DNA of 64,000 nucleotides. Source: Dactylellina haptotyla (lineage: Eukaryota; Ascomycota; Orbiliomycetes; Orbiliales; Orbiliaceae). Shown here piece by piece: positions 47,904-60,200 of this stretch. Both the position numbers and the translations under genes were made by a program. The notes under the pieces are model-generated. The model saw only the letters and a program-made list of their open reading frames with translations, was not told the DNA's origin and made no database searches. Each line of letters begins with the position of its first letter. Position 1 is the first letter of the stretch. The stretch lies in contig CM062379.1 of assembly GCA_031310005.1 (NCBI GenBank), positions 3,658,001 through 3,722,000 on the forward strand. Direction: 5' to 3'.

Positions 47904-50449
47904 ATGGCGTCGCAATTCATCGGTTACACCGTGCGTGTCACCCTCAAAACCGGCCAGATCTGGCAGGGTGTCGTAGCCGGTCTCGACGGCCAGACCCTCG
48001 TCATCTCCAATGGTATCTCCAAATTATTCCCTCACCTGGATACAATAGGTGTATTCAGAATCTATTCGAACGATAGCTAATGGTTTTGTTTTGCTCGTAC
48101 AGCCTTCGACGTTACGAATAGCATATCGTATCCCTTCTACAGGCTTGACGGCGGGCTCATAGCAGAGCTCGAGGTCCTCGATGACGGCCCGGCTGGAAGC
48201 CCCGTTGTAACCACTCCCGTTCCTCCCGGCCCTCCTCAATATCCTCTTCATCCGCAGACTCCTCAGATCTCGACTCCCATTGGGCCAACTCCTCCTCAAC
48301 ACCTCCAGCATCCTTCCCAGCTGCCGCCTATCCAACCTTATGGCTTCCCACCGCCCCATACTGCCCCACACGTATCCCCTCAAGTTCCATCCGCACCGCC
48401 TGGGCTCTCCGCTGCTATCTCACCAGCTGCAGCCCAGCCGCCGAAGAAAAAGCCTTTCGTGGATCCTGCAATCGTTTCGGTGGGCCGTCCTGGTATGCCT
48501 CAACCTAAGGTTGCTCGAGATTCGCCACTGAAAGAGATCCTACCCCCACCACCACCCGCCATAGCCTTCCCCGTCCCTCCTATGCTAAATCTGCCATCAG
48601 GACCATCGACAGCCGTCCAGAATACTCCTACCGGCCCGCAGAAGCCTCGCCAACAGAACAGAGAGAAAACAATCACAGTCACACGACCTCCCTTCACCAC
48701 TCCTGCTCTCACCTCACCGTTCTCGAAACTCAAACTTGGCGATGCCGTTGATTCGAGTGCCTTCGAAGAGACTGATGATCCTAGCCAGGCATCCTTCCAT
48801 TTCTCCAAGCGGCAAGCTGATAACCGTGCTCGCAGAGGTAGACGCACGTCCGACGCTAGCAGCTTCGGGAACCGTCAGACACACGGGCGGAACAACGGAA
48901 ATGGAAACCAACAGCGACGGCCGGACAACTATGGTGCTCGGCGGCGGCACAGGCATCAGAACAGTAACGCCCGTGACGAAGACGGCTGGGCTACTGAGGA
49001 CGTCAATGATATCAAAGACCACGAGTTCGACTTCCAAGGCAACTTGGAACGTTTTGACAAGAAGACTGTTTTTTCGCAGATCGAAGCGGAGGACACGACC
49101 GCGGCCGAGGATCGCTTGGTCTCGTTCAACAGGCGACCACAGAATGCTGCAGACGTCCCCTCCATTCGCAAGAACTTCAAGAACTCAGAGAATGTGCTTG
49201 GAACTTACGCGAATGGCACCTCCCTGGCGGACCGAGAAACCTGGAATGACAATGCGTTCCTAAAGAAGGGACCGGACATGGGGTCAAGCTCGGACGATGA
49301 TGACGAGGAAGGTGGCAGCCGAAGCAGTTCGCGACGGAGGATGACAAGACCGAATCGACACGAGGCGACCTCGAAATTACTCCGCAAGGCTAGTGTCAAC
49401 GTCTCCGGACGGATTTCTCCCAACATCTCGAGCGGGATGGGATCCGGAGGTGGCAGAGCTGAGCAACTCACTAACAGTAGCGATGCGAAAGCGAAGCCCA
49501 TCCTCCGGCTCAAGACATCATCCCGCCCGTGCCCTGTCGTCTCCCCACTTCAGATGCTCGATGTGGAGAGAATTGCAGAGGTCGATTTGGGACTGACGGA
49601 TGATATGATGACGGAAAATGCTGGGAGGGGTATAGCGCAGGTTGCGATACAAGCTTTTGGGAAACGATTGCATGGTGGCAATCACAACTCGCTGCCTGTA
49701 GTGCTTGTCTTCGCAGGGAATAATAAGAGCGGAGCGAGGGCTGTGGCTGCGGGAAGGCATTTGAAGAACCATCACGTGAGGGTGTTGATTTGTGTTCTGG
49801 GGCTGGAGAGAGAGGAGGAGCTGCTCGCCGTAAGTTCCACTGTTCTCCCTGATTATTTCGTATATACTGAACATTATTGCAGCATTTGAGAAGGCAGATA
49901 CAGATATTCCGCAATGCAGGCGGTAGGCTAGCGCATTGGAACGAATTGTCGTATAAGCTGCAGTCTCTGGATTCGCCTCCGGAACTAATAATTGATGGAC
50001 TGCTCGGGATGCATGTCGCATTTGAGGACCTGAGGTTGCCGGACCAAGCGTCGTTGTTCGAGCTTGTGAGATTTGCGAACACGAGCAAGGCTCATATCAT
50101 GAGTATTGATGTTCCATCGGGCATTGATGGTCAAACAGGTGGGCATTCTAAGTTTTGAATTTATCTCTATTGCGGAATTGAAATGCTAAATTTTTGTTGT
50201 TTCTAAATAGGTGAGATTACTACATTGGAGGACGCAGAGCCGTTCTACGTAAAGTCCAAGTTTGTGGTGTGCATGGGAGCGCCTAAGACGGGGGTCAGGG
50301 CAGCGTTACAGACGGTCGGGGCGGGGTGGAACCTGCATGTTGTGGATATCGGGATTCCGAACACGGCGTGGAGAAAATACGGGAGCCGGAGGAGGCACGG
50401 GGTGGAGTTTGGAGCAGAGTGGGTTTCTGCGATTGAGTATATCCTCTGA
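47904..50449 (+). CDS. EDC3: Enhancer of mRNA decapping 3 (Edc3)
   Basis: Exons 47904-48012, 48103-49829, 49883-50138 and 50211-50449 give 776 residues. The N-terminal Lsm-like domain is MASQFIGYTVRVTLKTGQIW to LIAELEVLDDG. A long Pro/Gln/Ser linker follows, including KEILPPPPPAIAF. The FDF motif region is KDHEFDFQGNLERFDKKTVF. The C-terminal YjeF-N domain runs from VERIAEVDLGLTDDMMTENA through VVLVFAGNNKSGARAVAAGR and HIMSIDVPSGIDG to the end. Edc3 is a P-body scaffold: the Lsm domain binds Dcp2, FDF binds the Dhh1 helicase and YjeF-N dimerises. Introns 3 and 4 interrupt the YjeF-N domain. It is on the same strand as MVP1, which starts 1.4 kb downstream. Confidence 0.95.
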
Positions 50450-51839
50450 AGCGTCGCAGCGTCTTGCATTGCGGTGGTGGTATTTCTGTTGGTTCCAGGC
50501 ATTTTCTCTTTGTTGTTACCTTTTTACTATTTGAGCACGGATTGGATTGCGGCGTAGAGGCAAAAAGGGACCCTCGCAGAATTCATTGTTGTTTCCGATG
50601 TGAATTCGAATATGTATATTTTCTAAACAAATTTACCATGAGCATAATGCGGCGGCTTTCATTTGAAGGTCGCGATATCGATATCTGAGCATAATACGCA
50701 CCTGGTAACAGAACCAGCCGGGTCTCTGGTCTGACCCCTGCAATTGCATGCAAGGAGCCAAGGCGGGGGCAGGTCGAAGCGCAGAGTCTGCGACAGAGCC
50801 CGGGCCAGGCCAGCCAGCCAGCCATCAAGCAAGCAGCGGGTCGTTCACTGGCATGCGCCTCGATTGGCCGCCTGCGAGATAAACAAAAGTCGCGCTGGCC
50901 GGCGGTGAAGGTGGTGGTGGGCTACTCGCTCGCTATCGCAACCTGGGGAATTAAATTCCATCGCTCCTTCGCCTGCGGTCTCCCTCTCTTGATCTCCTTC
51001 TCTCTCTCCAGCCGTTCCAGAAGTTCGGTTTCTTTCTTTCTCCTCTCTCTCGCCTTCTCTCCCCCCTTCGTTCGCCCACGATCTCGAGCTCGCCCCCGGG
51101 GAGAGTTCTCGATTGGCCTCGTCGCCCGCTAAGCAGCACCAGCACCAGCACCAGCTACCAACTGGTTGGCCGCTTGCCCTAACGTGAGGACTCCCTTGTG
51201 ATCAGTCACTGCTGCAGCGGACGCCCATCTCGTTACGCAAGCAAGCCATTTGACAAGCCCGGCCAGTCGGTCGTCGCCCTTCTTCTGCCTGCTCGAGCTA
51301 GCCCGTGCCAGCCAGCAGCTACTTGCAGTTCCAGTTCCACACACAGCTGGACACACCTCCACAAGGTTGGTTTGACTTTCCATTCTACCGCTTGCTGCCT
51401 TTCCTTTTTCCATTCCATCTAGATCTATCTAGCCGTCTGCGATTATTCTCTTCGTTTTCCTATCGACCCTTGTGAACTTCCATGTCGCAGAGCATTTTGC
51501 TCTTGCTTTCCCCGCTATTATAATCGCCGCCGGTAGCTGAGCGGCCTCCCTGTATCTTACGAGTCCCCTTGGATCCATCCATCTTACTTTCTTGTTCTGT
51601 GAGCGGAGGTTGGGGGTTCTGTTTCCCAGCTGCCAGCACTGAAGCGAGCCCTGGCTGTGCGGAGTCGGGTCGGGCATCCCGACCACCTCGATAATACAAT
51701 ATAAGCCGCCATCGCACCTTGAACCACGCTTCTCAGCTCCTCCAAAACGCCCTTGATATCGCAAGATTAAAGGAATCCTCAAAGCTTCGGAATAATTTTA
51801 GAAAAAGAAGAAGAAAAGAGAAAAGTCCCCAAAAAAGCC
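50450..51839. other. EDC3 3' region and MVP1 promoter
   Basis: The first part is the EDC3 tail. From about 50970 to 51075 the plus strand is a CT-rich tract, suitable for an initiation region, and a 5' leader of several hundred bases with possible introns follows before the MVP1 ATG. An A-box-like GGTAGCTGAGCGG near 51533 has no matching tRNA parts. No separate gene is supported. Confidence 0.45.
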
Positions 51840-54360
51840 ATGTCGCTGTTCGGAAGCACCCCTCCGAACGGTTCGCCGATACGCAACCGCAACCTCTTCG
51901 ATGATGACCTTGGCGGCAGCGCCACCAACAACCGATCCTCGCTGTTCGATGACGGTCTCGACGGTGGCAGCCCTTGGAGCATGCCGACGCCGCGCTCAAA
52001 GCGCAGCGGGAGCAACTCCGAAATGATCAAGAATGTTATGCGCGGGGCCTTCATACCGCAGCAGTACATAGATCTCTACGACGAGCTGTCGACCACCTTT
52101 GGAAACGTCACCGTCGGTGCTTTGGAGAGACTGCTCGGAGAGTCGCAGACCAAGCCGTCGGACTGGGATCGGATCTTGGATCTTATCGCGGGGAGGAATA
52201 GAGATGATGGGACCGTCGTGGCCAGGGATGGCTTCAATGTGTTCTTGGCGCTGGTGGCACTCGCGGAGGATGGCGATGAGTACCTGGGATTCGACGCGGT
52301 AGACGACCGGAAAGAGAGTTCGTGGTGACCTCTTGTTCTTTACTTGCGTCACTTTATTCTTTCTTTTCAGTTATTTTGGTTTCTACGGATTACGATGTTT
52401 TGATGTTTTGGAAGCTTCAAAGCTGTTTCTAAAAGCGAGAAGAGCTAACATGAACTTCAACTGATGCTTATAGATCTACCAATTCCTACGATTGCGCCTA
52501 CCAGAGTCTCACCCGAGCCGGAATACCAGCCAGAGCCAGAACCGGAGCCAGTCCACCAGCCCTCACCGTCACCGCCCCAACAGCGAGCTATCCAAGCCTC
52601 TCCAAGCCCACCACCGCCTATTATGTCCCACGGCAACCCGAGCCAGGAAGATCCCTGGGGAAGCCCTGAACTCCACGCGGGACACAACCACGGCCCGGTT
52701 GACAAGACCAACGGAGCTACTCCTAGCACCCCATACCCCGACGCTCCGGACGTCCTCGAAGCTCCTTCGCTCCCACCCTCCCGACCATCGTACACCCCTA
52801 CCGTGACCGAAACAGACGACCTGCAAGCATCTTTGAGACTACCCCGTCCTCCAACCATGAGCAACGCTTGGGGTCCTCCAGTCGGCCCATCCGGCGGATT
52901 TATCGACAACCAAACTGACAACGGCTCTGTTGCAGGAAGCAGCCTCCGTCCAACGTTTGGCAGCATCAGAGGCATGCCATCTAGTGGTGGAGCGAACAGA
53001 GTCGAAGAGAATGTTACTGTCACCGCATTACCCGAAAAGGAAGGAATGTTTATGTTCCAGCATCGAAATTACCAAGTTGCCAGCACCAGACGAGGATCGA
53101 GAGTTATCCGACGGTACAGTGATTTCGTGTGGTTGCTGGAGTGCCTGCAGAAGCGGTATCCGTTCCGACAACTGCCGTTGTTACCACCCAAGAGGCTTGC
53201 TGGTGAGTAGATTTCTCGGAGGCGAAGTGTGCTTGACGAGATGACCCGCTAATGCAGTGGATGGAAATGAAATGGTAGTTAACGGGCATTATTTGTCAGC
53301 TGATACGGCGTTTATCGAACGGAGAAGGCGCGGGTTGGCGAGATTCGCGAATGCACTCGTTAGACATCCGGTGTTGAAGGAAGAGACCTTGGTCGTTATG
53401 TTTTTGACAGTTCCCACGGTAATGACCTTTTATATTCTAATGGTATATTCGGTAGACGCTAATTGGGAGCTATTTAGGAACTCGCTGTCTGGCGCAAGCA
53501 AGCGACCATTTCGGTCCAGGAAGAATTCGTGGATAAACCGCTCCCACCGCACCTGGAGGAATCGTTACCCGCCGATCTCGAAGCGACCTTTGAAACCGTG
53601 CGGTCTGGAATCCGCCGCTCCTCGGAGACGTATATCGGCTTGTGCAACCTGCTCGAGAGGATCGAGAAGCGTCATGAAGGCGTGGCGGCGGACTACCGAC
53701 GCTTCTCCCAGGCGCTCGAAGGCCTAACCGACACATCCGAGGCGACGTACAAGATGGACACCTCCGAGATCGCGCTCCTCAATGACGGTCTGGTCGCGGT
53801 ATCCAAGCATATGAACACCGCGCAGACCATCATGGAGGATGAGATCAAAGCGTGGGATACGGGGGTACTCGAGGACTTGAAGCGGCACCGGGATGCGCTG
53901 GTGTCTATGCGGGAGCTGTTCGAGCGGAAGGATAAATACGCTGGGGATAATATCCCGTATTTACAGAAGCGGATCAAGACTACGGAGGAGAAGTTGAAGG
54001 TTACGCAGCAGAAGCCGAAAGACCTGGTGAAGCCCGGAGAGATTGAGAAGATGCTGGAGAGCATTGAGGCGGATAAACAGAGTATTGTACGGCAGAGAGA
54101 GCGCGGGGTGTTGATTAAGGAGTGCGTTCGGGATGAGCTGATTTTCTTCCAGGGGAGTCAGTATCATGTTTCTAGGTATGTCTTCTCCTTTGATCATATA
54201 CGATGGTTATATGTGTATGTTGGGAGTGGTATGCTAACGGAGGTTGGGATGTAGATTGCAACAGGATTGGGCGCAGGAGAGGATCAAGTATGCTGAATTG
54301 TATGCTGATAACTGGAAGTCATTGGGAAATTCCGTTGAGGGTATGCCGCTCGGAGAGTAG
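51840..54360 (+). CDS. MVP1: Sorting nexin Mvp1
   Basis: Exons 51840-52317, 52474-53202, 53258-53418, 53478-54175 and 54255-54360 close in frame, 723 residues. The N-terminal segment has FDDDLGG repeats and an EH-like helical domain (FIPQQYIDLYDELSTTFG, GFNVFLALVALAEDGDEY). A Pro/Glu-rich linker follows. The PX domain has KEGMFMFQHRNYQV, RRGSRVIRRYSDFVWLLECL and QLPLLPPKRL, the basic Arg-Tyr pair being the phosphoinositide site. The BAR domain runs through ATISVQEEFVDKPLPPHLE to the C-terminus. Mvp1 binds PI3P on endosomes and drives retromer-independent recycling and retrograde sorting to the Golgi. Exon 1 uses a weak GTTCGT donor, the least certain junction in the model. Three-prime ends meet the minus-strand membrane protein gene 486 bp away. 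Confidence 0.93.
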
Positions 54361-54846
54361 ATTGGCTCCGAGTGTTTTAAAGCTGGGGAGGACGAGGCGA
54401 AAGTTGGAGATGAGGTTGAGGATGAGGATATTTGAAATACGAGGATTGTAGAATTATAAGGGCCTGGTATACAGATACTACGGGTTGTTGGGCATTTCTC
54501 AGCGTCGTTGCCGCTATGCAAGACTGCTGCACCAACTAGTTTTGTTCCGTTTTTGCGATTAAGGGAAACATCTTTTTTGATCGATACACTATACAGCTTT
54601 TTGTTTTTTGTTTTACTATTTTTTTTTGGCTTTTTGAAATATTCTTGTGTGGCTAGCGGATTTTGATTTTTACGTTTTCAAGATTGCAAGGTCTTCTCAG
54701 ATTACAATGTCTGTTTTCTATCATGATAATCTCTTCTACCTTTTCTCACGATTCCCGGGGAATATTGAGTGTTTTATTTTTGATTGCAAACTTGCCGATT
54801 TGTTTGTAATCAGTCGTTTCGTACAATATAGAAATTAAGAACCCAT
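54361..54846. other. Convergent 3' regions of MVP1 and the three-span protein
   Basis: The sequence is T-rich from about 54590 to 54660, which fits 3' untranslated sequence with polyadenylation signals. No gene is seen. Confidence 0.45.
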
Positions 54847-55550
54847 TCAGATGTGTTGATGGGCAAAATAGACATTCTCGGTCCTTTCACCCATATATGG
54901 CACGTTTAGCACCAACGACCACACGAAGATGCCGAAAGCAGACAGGAACCAGAACGCCCTCACGAACGGGTTCACTAGTGTGGCGCGGATACCTTTCGCC
55001 GCGGGAACGGGTACTCCGTGGATTTTGGCGGCGGTACGGTTAGCCGAGCGGCGGTGATAGGAGGATATAGTTTGAATGCATAGAAGTAGCGGGAAGAGGA
55101 GGGCGCAGGTCGAGATGAGAAAGGAGAGGCCTAGGAGAAAAGATTTTGTTTTGTCTTTGTTGGCTTTCGGGGAGACGAGGTTGAGGACTACGCAAGGTCC
55201 GTAGAATAGGAGGATGAGGGCGGATAGGAAGATGGCTCCTTTGGAGGTGGCAGTTTGTTCGCGGGAGAGAGTGGCTTGGAGGGCTGGGTGGCCTAATTGG
55301 AGGTTAGAATATCAATATTAATATTTCGTTAAATTGGTAGCTATTTGGGGGGCTGTCTGCGATGGAGTCCTTTGCATTGGGTGTTTATTGAAGAGGGTAG
55401 GATACCTTCTAGGCAGTCTTGAGAGCTAGGACATGGCTCTTTGCTAGTGATGTCCACAAAATAAGAATAATTCGGGCTGTTTTCTGAAGGTATTTCCACT
55501 ACCTCTACGGTAGTGAAATCACCGGCTTCTTGTTCCTTTTCAGTGCTCAT
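54847..55550 (-). CDS. Small fungal membrane protein with three predicted spans
   Basis: Exons 55550-55406 and 55292-54847 join through the codon GGC, giving about 196 residues. The first 45 residues are acidic and soluble (MSTEKEQEAGDFTTVEVVEI). Three hydrophobic segments follow: AIFLSALILLFYGPCVVLNL, FLLGLSFLISTCALLFPLLL and AFWFLSAFGIFVWSLVLNV. They are separated by a Lys-rich loop (SPKANKDKTK) and a basic loop (YHRRSANRTAAKIHGVPVP). The tail is GERTENVYFAHQHI. There is no signal peptide. Exon 2 has no early Met and so is invisible unless exon 1 is spliced on. I do not recognise the family; the layout suggests an endomembrane or plasma membrane protein. Conservation in other fungi was not testable here. 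Confidence 0.6.
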
Positions 55551-57202
55551 CGTGTTTCTCTTAGGTTTTGCGTTTTCTGAGATAGCGTCCTAGGGTTACA
55601 GAGCAAAATTTAAGTGTAACTAGGTAGAGAGATATCGCGGAAACTAAGAATGGCAGTATCAGTGGGAATGGGTGAACCTTAGTGGGTTTATTCAGCCTGG
55701 AGCAAGTTTGATATACGGCATCCGGCGGGTGTAAGTGTAACATGTGCTGCCAATCGAGAGAATTATGATATCAGGATGGGAACGGCGATGCAGGCGATCT
55801 TGTAAGGCTACTTTAAATGTACTCCACGTTTTGTCTATCGAAAGGATCATTTAGAGTCTTCTATGAGGCTAATTTATGAATAATAATGCTAGCCAGGGTA
55901 GTATCATGATTAACGGTAATTGAATTTCTTTCTACGAGTTCCGACTACTTTATATTTGTCAATAATATGATGTAACTACTGTTAGCTGGAGGAGTGTCCC
56001 AAGTCGAGCCAGTTGGGCGTTTAGGTTTTGTGTTGTCGTACAAAATATGCAACAGCAGCAGCATTCGTCGATTTAGGCTTTGTCTGGGTGGTTTTCTCAA
56101 TCGAGCGATGCACATTCCCAGATGCATATCCCGATTATTTTTGTTTGATTGTGCCGTACCGTGCTATCATGTGGGAACTTTTGAAACAGCAGCTTGGGGG
56201 CTAAAGATGCCGAAACATTTAGGTTTGGCTTTTTAGAAAAAGCGGCATCTCGCGTGAAGTCAAAACTACTGGCCAATTGGCTATATCTTGTCAGGAGAAA
56301 ATTGGTACTTGAGCAATCGAAGATATACTTCTGATATACAAAGATACTTGTGTATCCATTTTGGTACCTGCTTAAATTAAAACTAGGCTATTTTAGAAGA
56401 GAGAAAAAAAAGTGGCGGGGCTGTCAACCCCTCCTGCAACCCTGGCTGTCACTACAGGAGCTTGAGCTTGGGTGTGTTCTAAGCCAAAGCCGGCCAATCG
56501 ATAAGACAATAACAAGCAATAAACAATCTAATCGATATGGCGGCCCTTCCTGGTGTTACGGCATCTTTCTTTCGTGAAACGGGATTTTCCCTTCGTCCTC
56601 CTGCTGTTCCCTCTCGCTTGTGCTCCATGCAGGAGACAGTCCCGGGCCTGCTAGTTGCCAGCGTTGGAGTGTGAGAGGGAGAGACGAGAGGGAGAGAGTT
56701 AAAGAGAGAGAGACGGCAGCAGCAAACAAAGGGGGCAGCGGTTGCTCTCTTTTCTTTTAAGACTTCCCCTTTGCGATAAGAGAGAATACCCGGGTAGCAG
56801 TAGTGGCCGCCAATTCAAGGAGCAATACCTTATATCCAGCAGCACGGTTGGTGTTGCTGTGGTTGTTCTCTCCCTCTCTTCGTTCGCGATATAGGAAGAG
56901 AGAGAGCATCGAAGAGAGTGCACCGCACTCACTGCAACGAGTGCAGCAGCAGCGGAGGGGATATATCGAATTGAGGACACACAAAGAAGCACCTCTTAAC
57001 ATTCCCCTTCTTTCCGTTGACCTCTCTTCTTACTTCAGCTGATTCTCCTCTTCCTTCTTCTCCTTCTCCTTCTCCTCTTCACTCCTAACTTCTCAAAACC
57101 ACAATTCTTCCCGTTATCACCACAACCTCAGCTTTTTCGAACTATTCCCACCAAAACATCACATCACCGTTGCAAATCCACACTTCCGCACCTGCTGCCA
57201 AA
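55551..57202. promoter_or_regulatory. Divergent promoter region before eIF2B-delta
   Basis: The interval separates the three-span protein gene (-) from the first ATG of the eIF2B-delta ORF (+). It holds a GA-rich tract at about 56672-56711 and a CT-rich tract at about 57041-57080 on the plus strand, probably the initiation region and leader. No gene with motifs is seen. Confidence 0.45.
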
Positions 57203-60200
57203 ATGCGTTGGCGCTGGCACATCGGTGCCAAAATCGGCGTTTGTTTGCCGCTCGGTCTCAGGCGGCAACACAACAACGATGCCAACGAACGGCGTCCGTT
57301 GCCAGTTGACGGCGGCGGAGTCACCTGCGGCAGATTTGTTCGTCGACGGCACCGCTACCGTCGTTCTGCCCAGTCCCCCCCACCACACCCTCATCCGCCC
57401 CGCCAATCGACTGACTCAACGGCCCCGTTGAACTTTTCCTCCCAGTCACCTCTCTCTCCGGACCTCCCGTCGAGGAAAGTCACGAATCTTCGGAGATCAA
57501 AGTCTACCGCCTCCCTCCCGAGAAGGCTCAAGAGGTCAAGCAAACACCTTGCCCCACCCAGCCCTGAAGCAAATTCGGACCCCGGTCCTCCACAACCATC
57601 TGAACGTCCAGTCCTCGCTGTTGACACCGACGTAGCTGTGGTTGAATATCTGCCGGACGTCGACACCGCCCCAGATTTTGAAGCGAACTCGATCACTAGC
57701 GATTTTGATACCCGTTCCGAGTCTGCAGCAGCGGGCACCCCGCCAAAATCTCCAGCTTGCAAACCAAACCCAACAATCAGTGAACCAGACGCTGAAATAG
57801 AGGCACAGTCTGTTGCTGTCCAAGATCCAGTCGCTGAAAGATTGGCCGCTCTATCACCTGAAGAGCTCAATAAAGAGTTCAAGAGCAGGATTTTCCAAGA
57901 ACAGAAATCGTCAATTGACGACTACAAAGAAAATCAAATCGGAAACCAAGCACCTTCCAATCAGAATATCAGTCTTTGCGAACCGGATACTGCTATTATT
58001 CTCGACAACACAGTTGTCAAAGAAGAGAAAGGACAGAACACTATATTCGCAGCTCCCAGGAGTGGGCATTCTACTACCTCGAACCCTCGAGATCTTCCAG
58101 GTGCCAAACTTACTTTCTTCGGTCGTGGTGCACTTCCTTCTTTTACATATCAAAGTATAACTACCCCTGTTTATACAAATTCATCGCTTAATTCTAGTAA
58201 GCAAGCTAGAACCGAGGATTCGAGTGAGACCGAATCCGATATTCAAGAAGAAGCAGCAGCAGCGACTATCCCAATAATTGAAGGCGAAGAGCTGCTTAAG
58301 GAAGCAGCGATTACACCAGAGTCACCAATCCTCGACGAGCAAGAGGAAACGATAGACGATTATTTTGAAATACCGTCTTCTACTGAAAGCGAGGGCGAAT
58401 CGACGAACGAAGATCTTGCTTCATCCCCTCCAACTAGTGAAAAGGAGTCCACGGAAGAAGTTCAGTCTTCGGACACTATAGAAGCAGCCGCATCATCATC
58501 ATCATCCTCCTCCTCCTCTTCTGAAGGCCCTGAGCTAGAAGAAGACGACGACGAAGAAGAAGAAAACGAAGAGGCTGAAAAGCAAGAGAACTCGGAGCGG
58601 GTTCCAGCTACTCCATCCCAAGCGAAAGCTAAGTCTGCGGACGAACATAAAGAGTGGTGGGAGCGGTCGGACGATTCTGCTGAGGATTGCGACGACGAGG
58701 CCGAGTTTAGTGACGACGACGAAAGTAGCGACGTATCAGACGTCCAGGGAGATAGTGAAGGAGAAGAGAGCATAACAGCAGACGTAGTGGTAGAGGTAGA
58801 AGAGGACGAGGACGAAAAGCCTCTTCCTGTTAAGGAGAAGAAAGAAGTTCCAAAGGAGAAGAAGAGAGTTGCTGCACCAAAGTACGCCTCTCAAGACAAA
58901 GAGTGGTGGGAAGCAGATTCGGACGAGGGTTTTTCGGACGACTATTCGGAAGATTCGGGAGACGAGTCAGACAACGAGTCGGACGATTCAGACGATTTAG
59001 AGGACGATTCAGACTCCGAGTGGGAAAAAGACTTCGACGCAGAGGCAGGAGTCTATCGCAACAGCAGACTTATTCAAGAATCCTCTGCAGTCTCTCCTGA
59101 TTCGGAGAGAAGATTCATCAAGGCAGCTGCTGAGACCAAAGAAGACACAGAGCGCTTCGTTTACACTGCTAGAAGCTCAGACGAAGAAGAACCTGTCACT
59201 AAGGGAAATTCCATAGTAGCAAACGGAGCAGACGTAGAAGAACCGTGTCAAAGGTTCTTAGAATATTTAGCTCGCGAGAAGGCGAGAATCACAGCACCCC
59301 CAGAACCACCATCTGAGGACGAAGACGACATCCAATATCCACCTCGAACTCAAAATCATCGCATCCTAACCCCCGGCCCATCACTTCTCAGAAACCCCCT
59401 CACCCGTAAGCAAATACGAAAAGCCATGAGTCGTCTTCCAGATATCGCAAGCTCTTCGAAGAGCGATACGACGACGGCCCCCGCCGCACCCAAGAAGGAA
59501 CAGAAGGGCAAACAACCGCAACAAGCTGCAACGGAAGCAGCTGCTACTACCGATGGTGCACCAAAAAAATTGACTGGCAAAGAGCTTAAAGAACAGAAGA
59601 AGGCAGAGAAGCAAGCAAGGCGTGCCGCTGACAAGCAACAGAAAGAAGCTGGGGCACCTAACACAGCTCCAAATACCGGTTCTTCGAGCCAAGGCAAACC
59701 AGCACAGATCTCTGCATCTTCAGGTAACGTCCCAGCTGGTCCCAAGACTCCCCAAGGGCAAAGTTCGAAGGGAAAGAAAGCACAGCCAGCGGAGCCAGAC
59801 GCCCCTGAGCCAAAGAAGATCCCGTTTTTCGACCATCTCAAGGAAGATAAACCCGAGATTGATCTTTTGAAGCTCAACAAGGACGTCCACCCTTCTATTG
59901 GAAAGCTCTCAATGAAACTGAGAAACTTTGATATCATGGGCTCAACTGCAAGATGCCTCCACATGTTGATTGCATTCAAAGAGGTATTTCCTACTCTCAC
60001 ATCACCGCTAAATTATTTGAGATTCTAATTAGCCGTTCTAGGTTATCAATGACTATACGACCCCAGAGGGTGCCTCCCTCGCTCGCAATCTTACCCAACA
60101 TCTTGGTATTCAAATTTCTCAAATCACCGCCGGCCGAAAGCTTTCAATATCTCAGGGGAATGCCATCCGCTGGCTCAAGACTATCATCATTGATATCAAG

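Noticed and set aside
51530-51620. A-box-like GGTAGCTGAGCGG with a later GGTTCTG
   Set aside because: Spacing and stems do not form a tRNA; the site is in the MVP1 leader.
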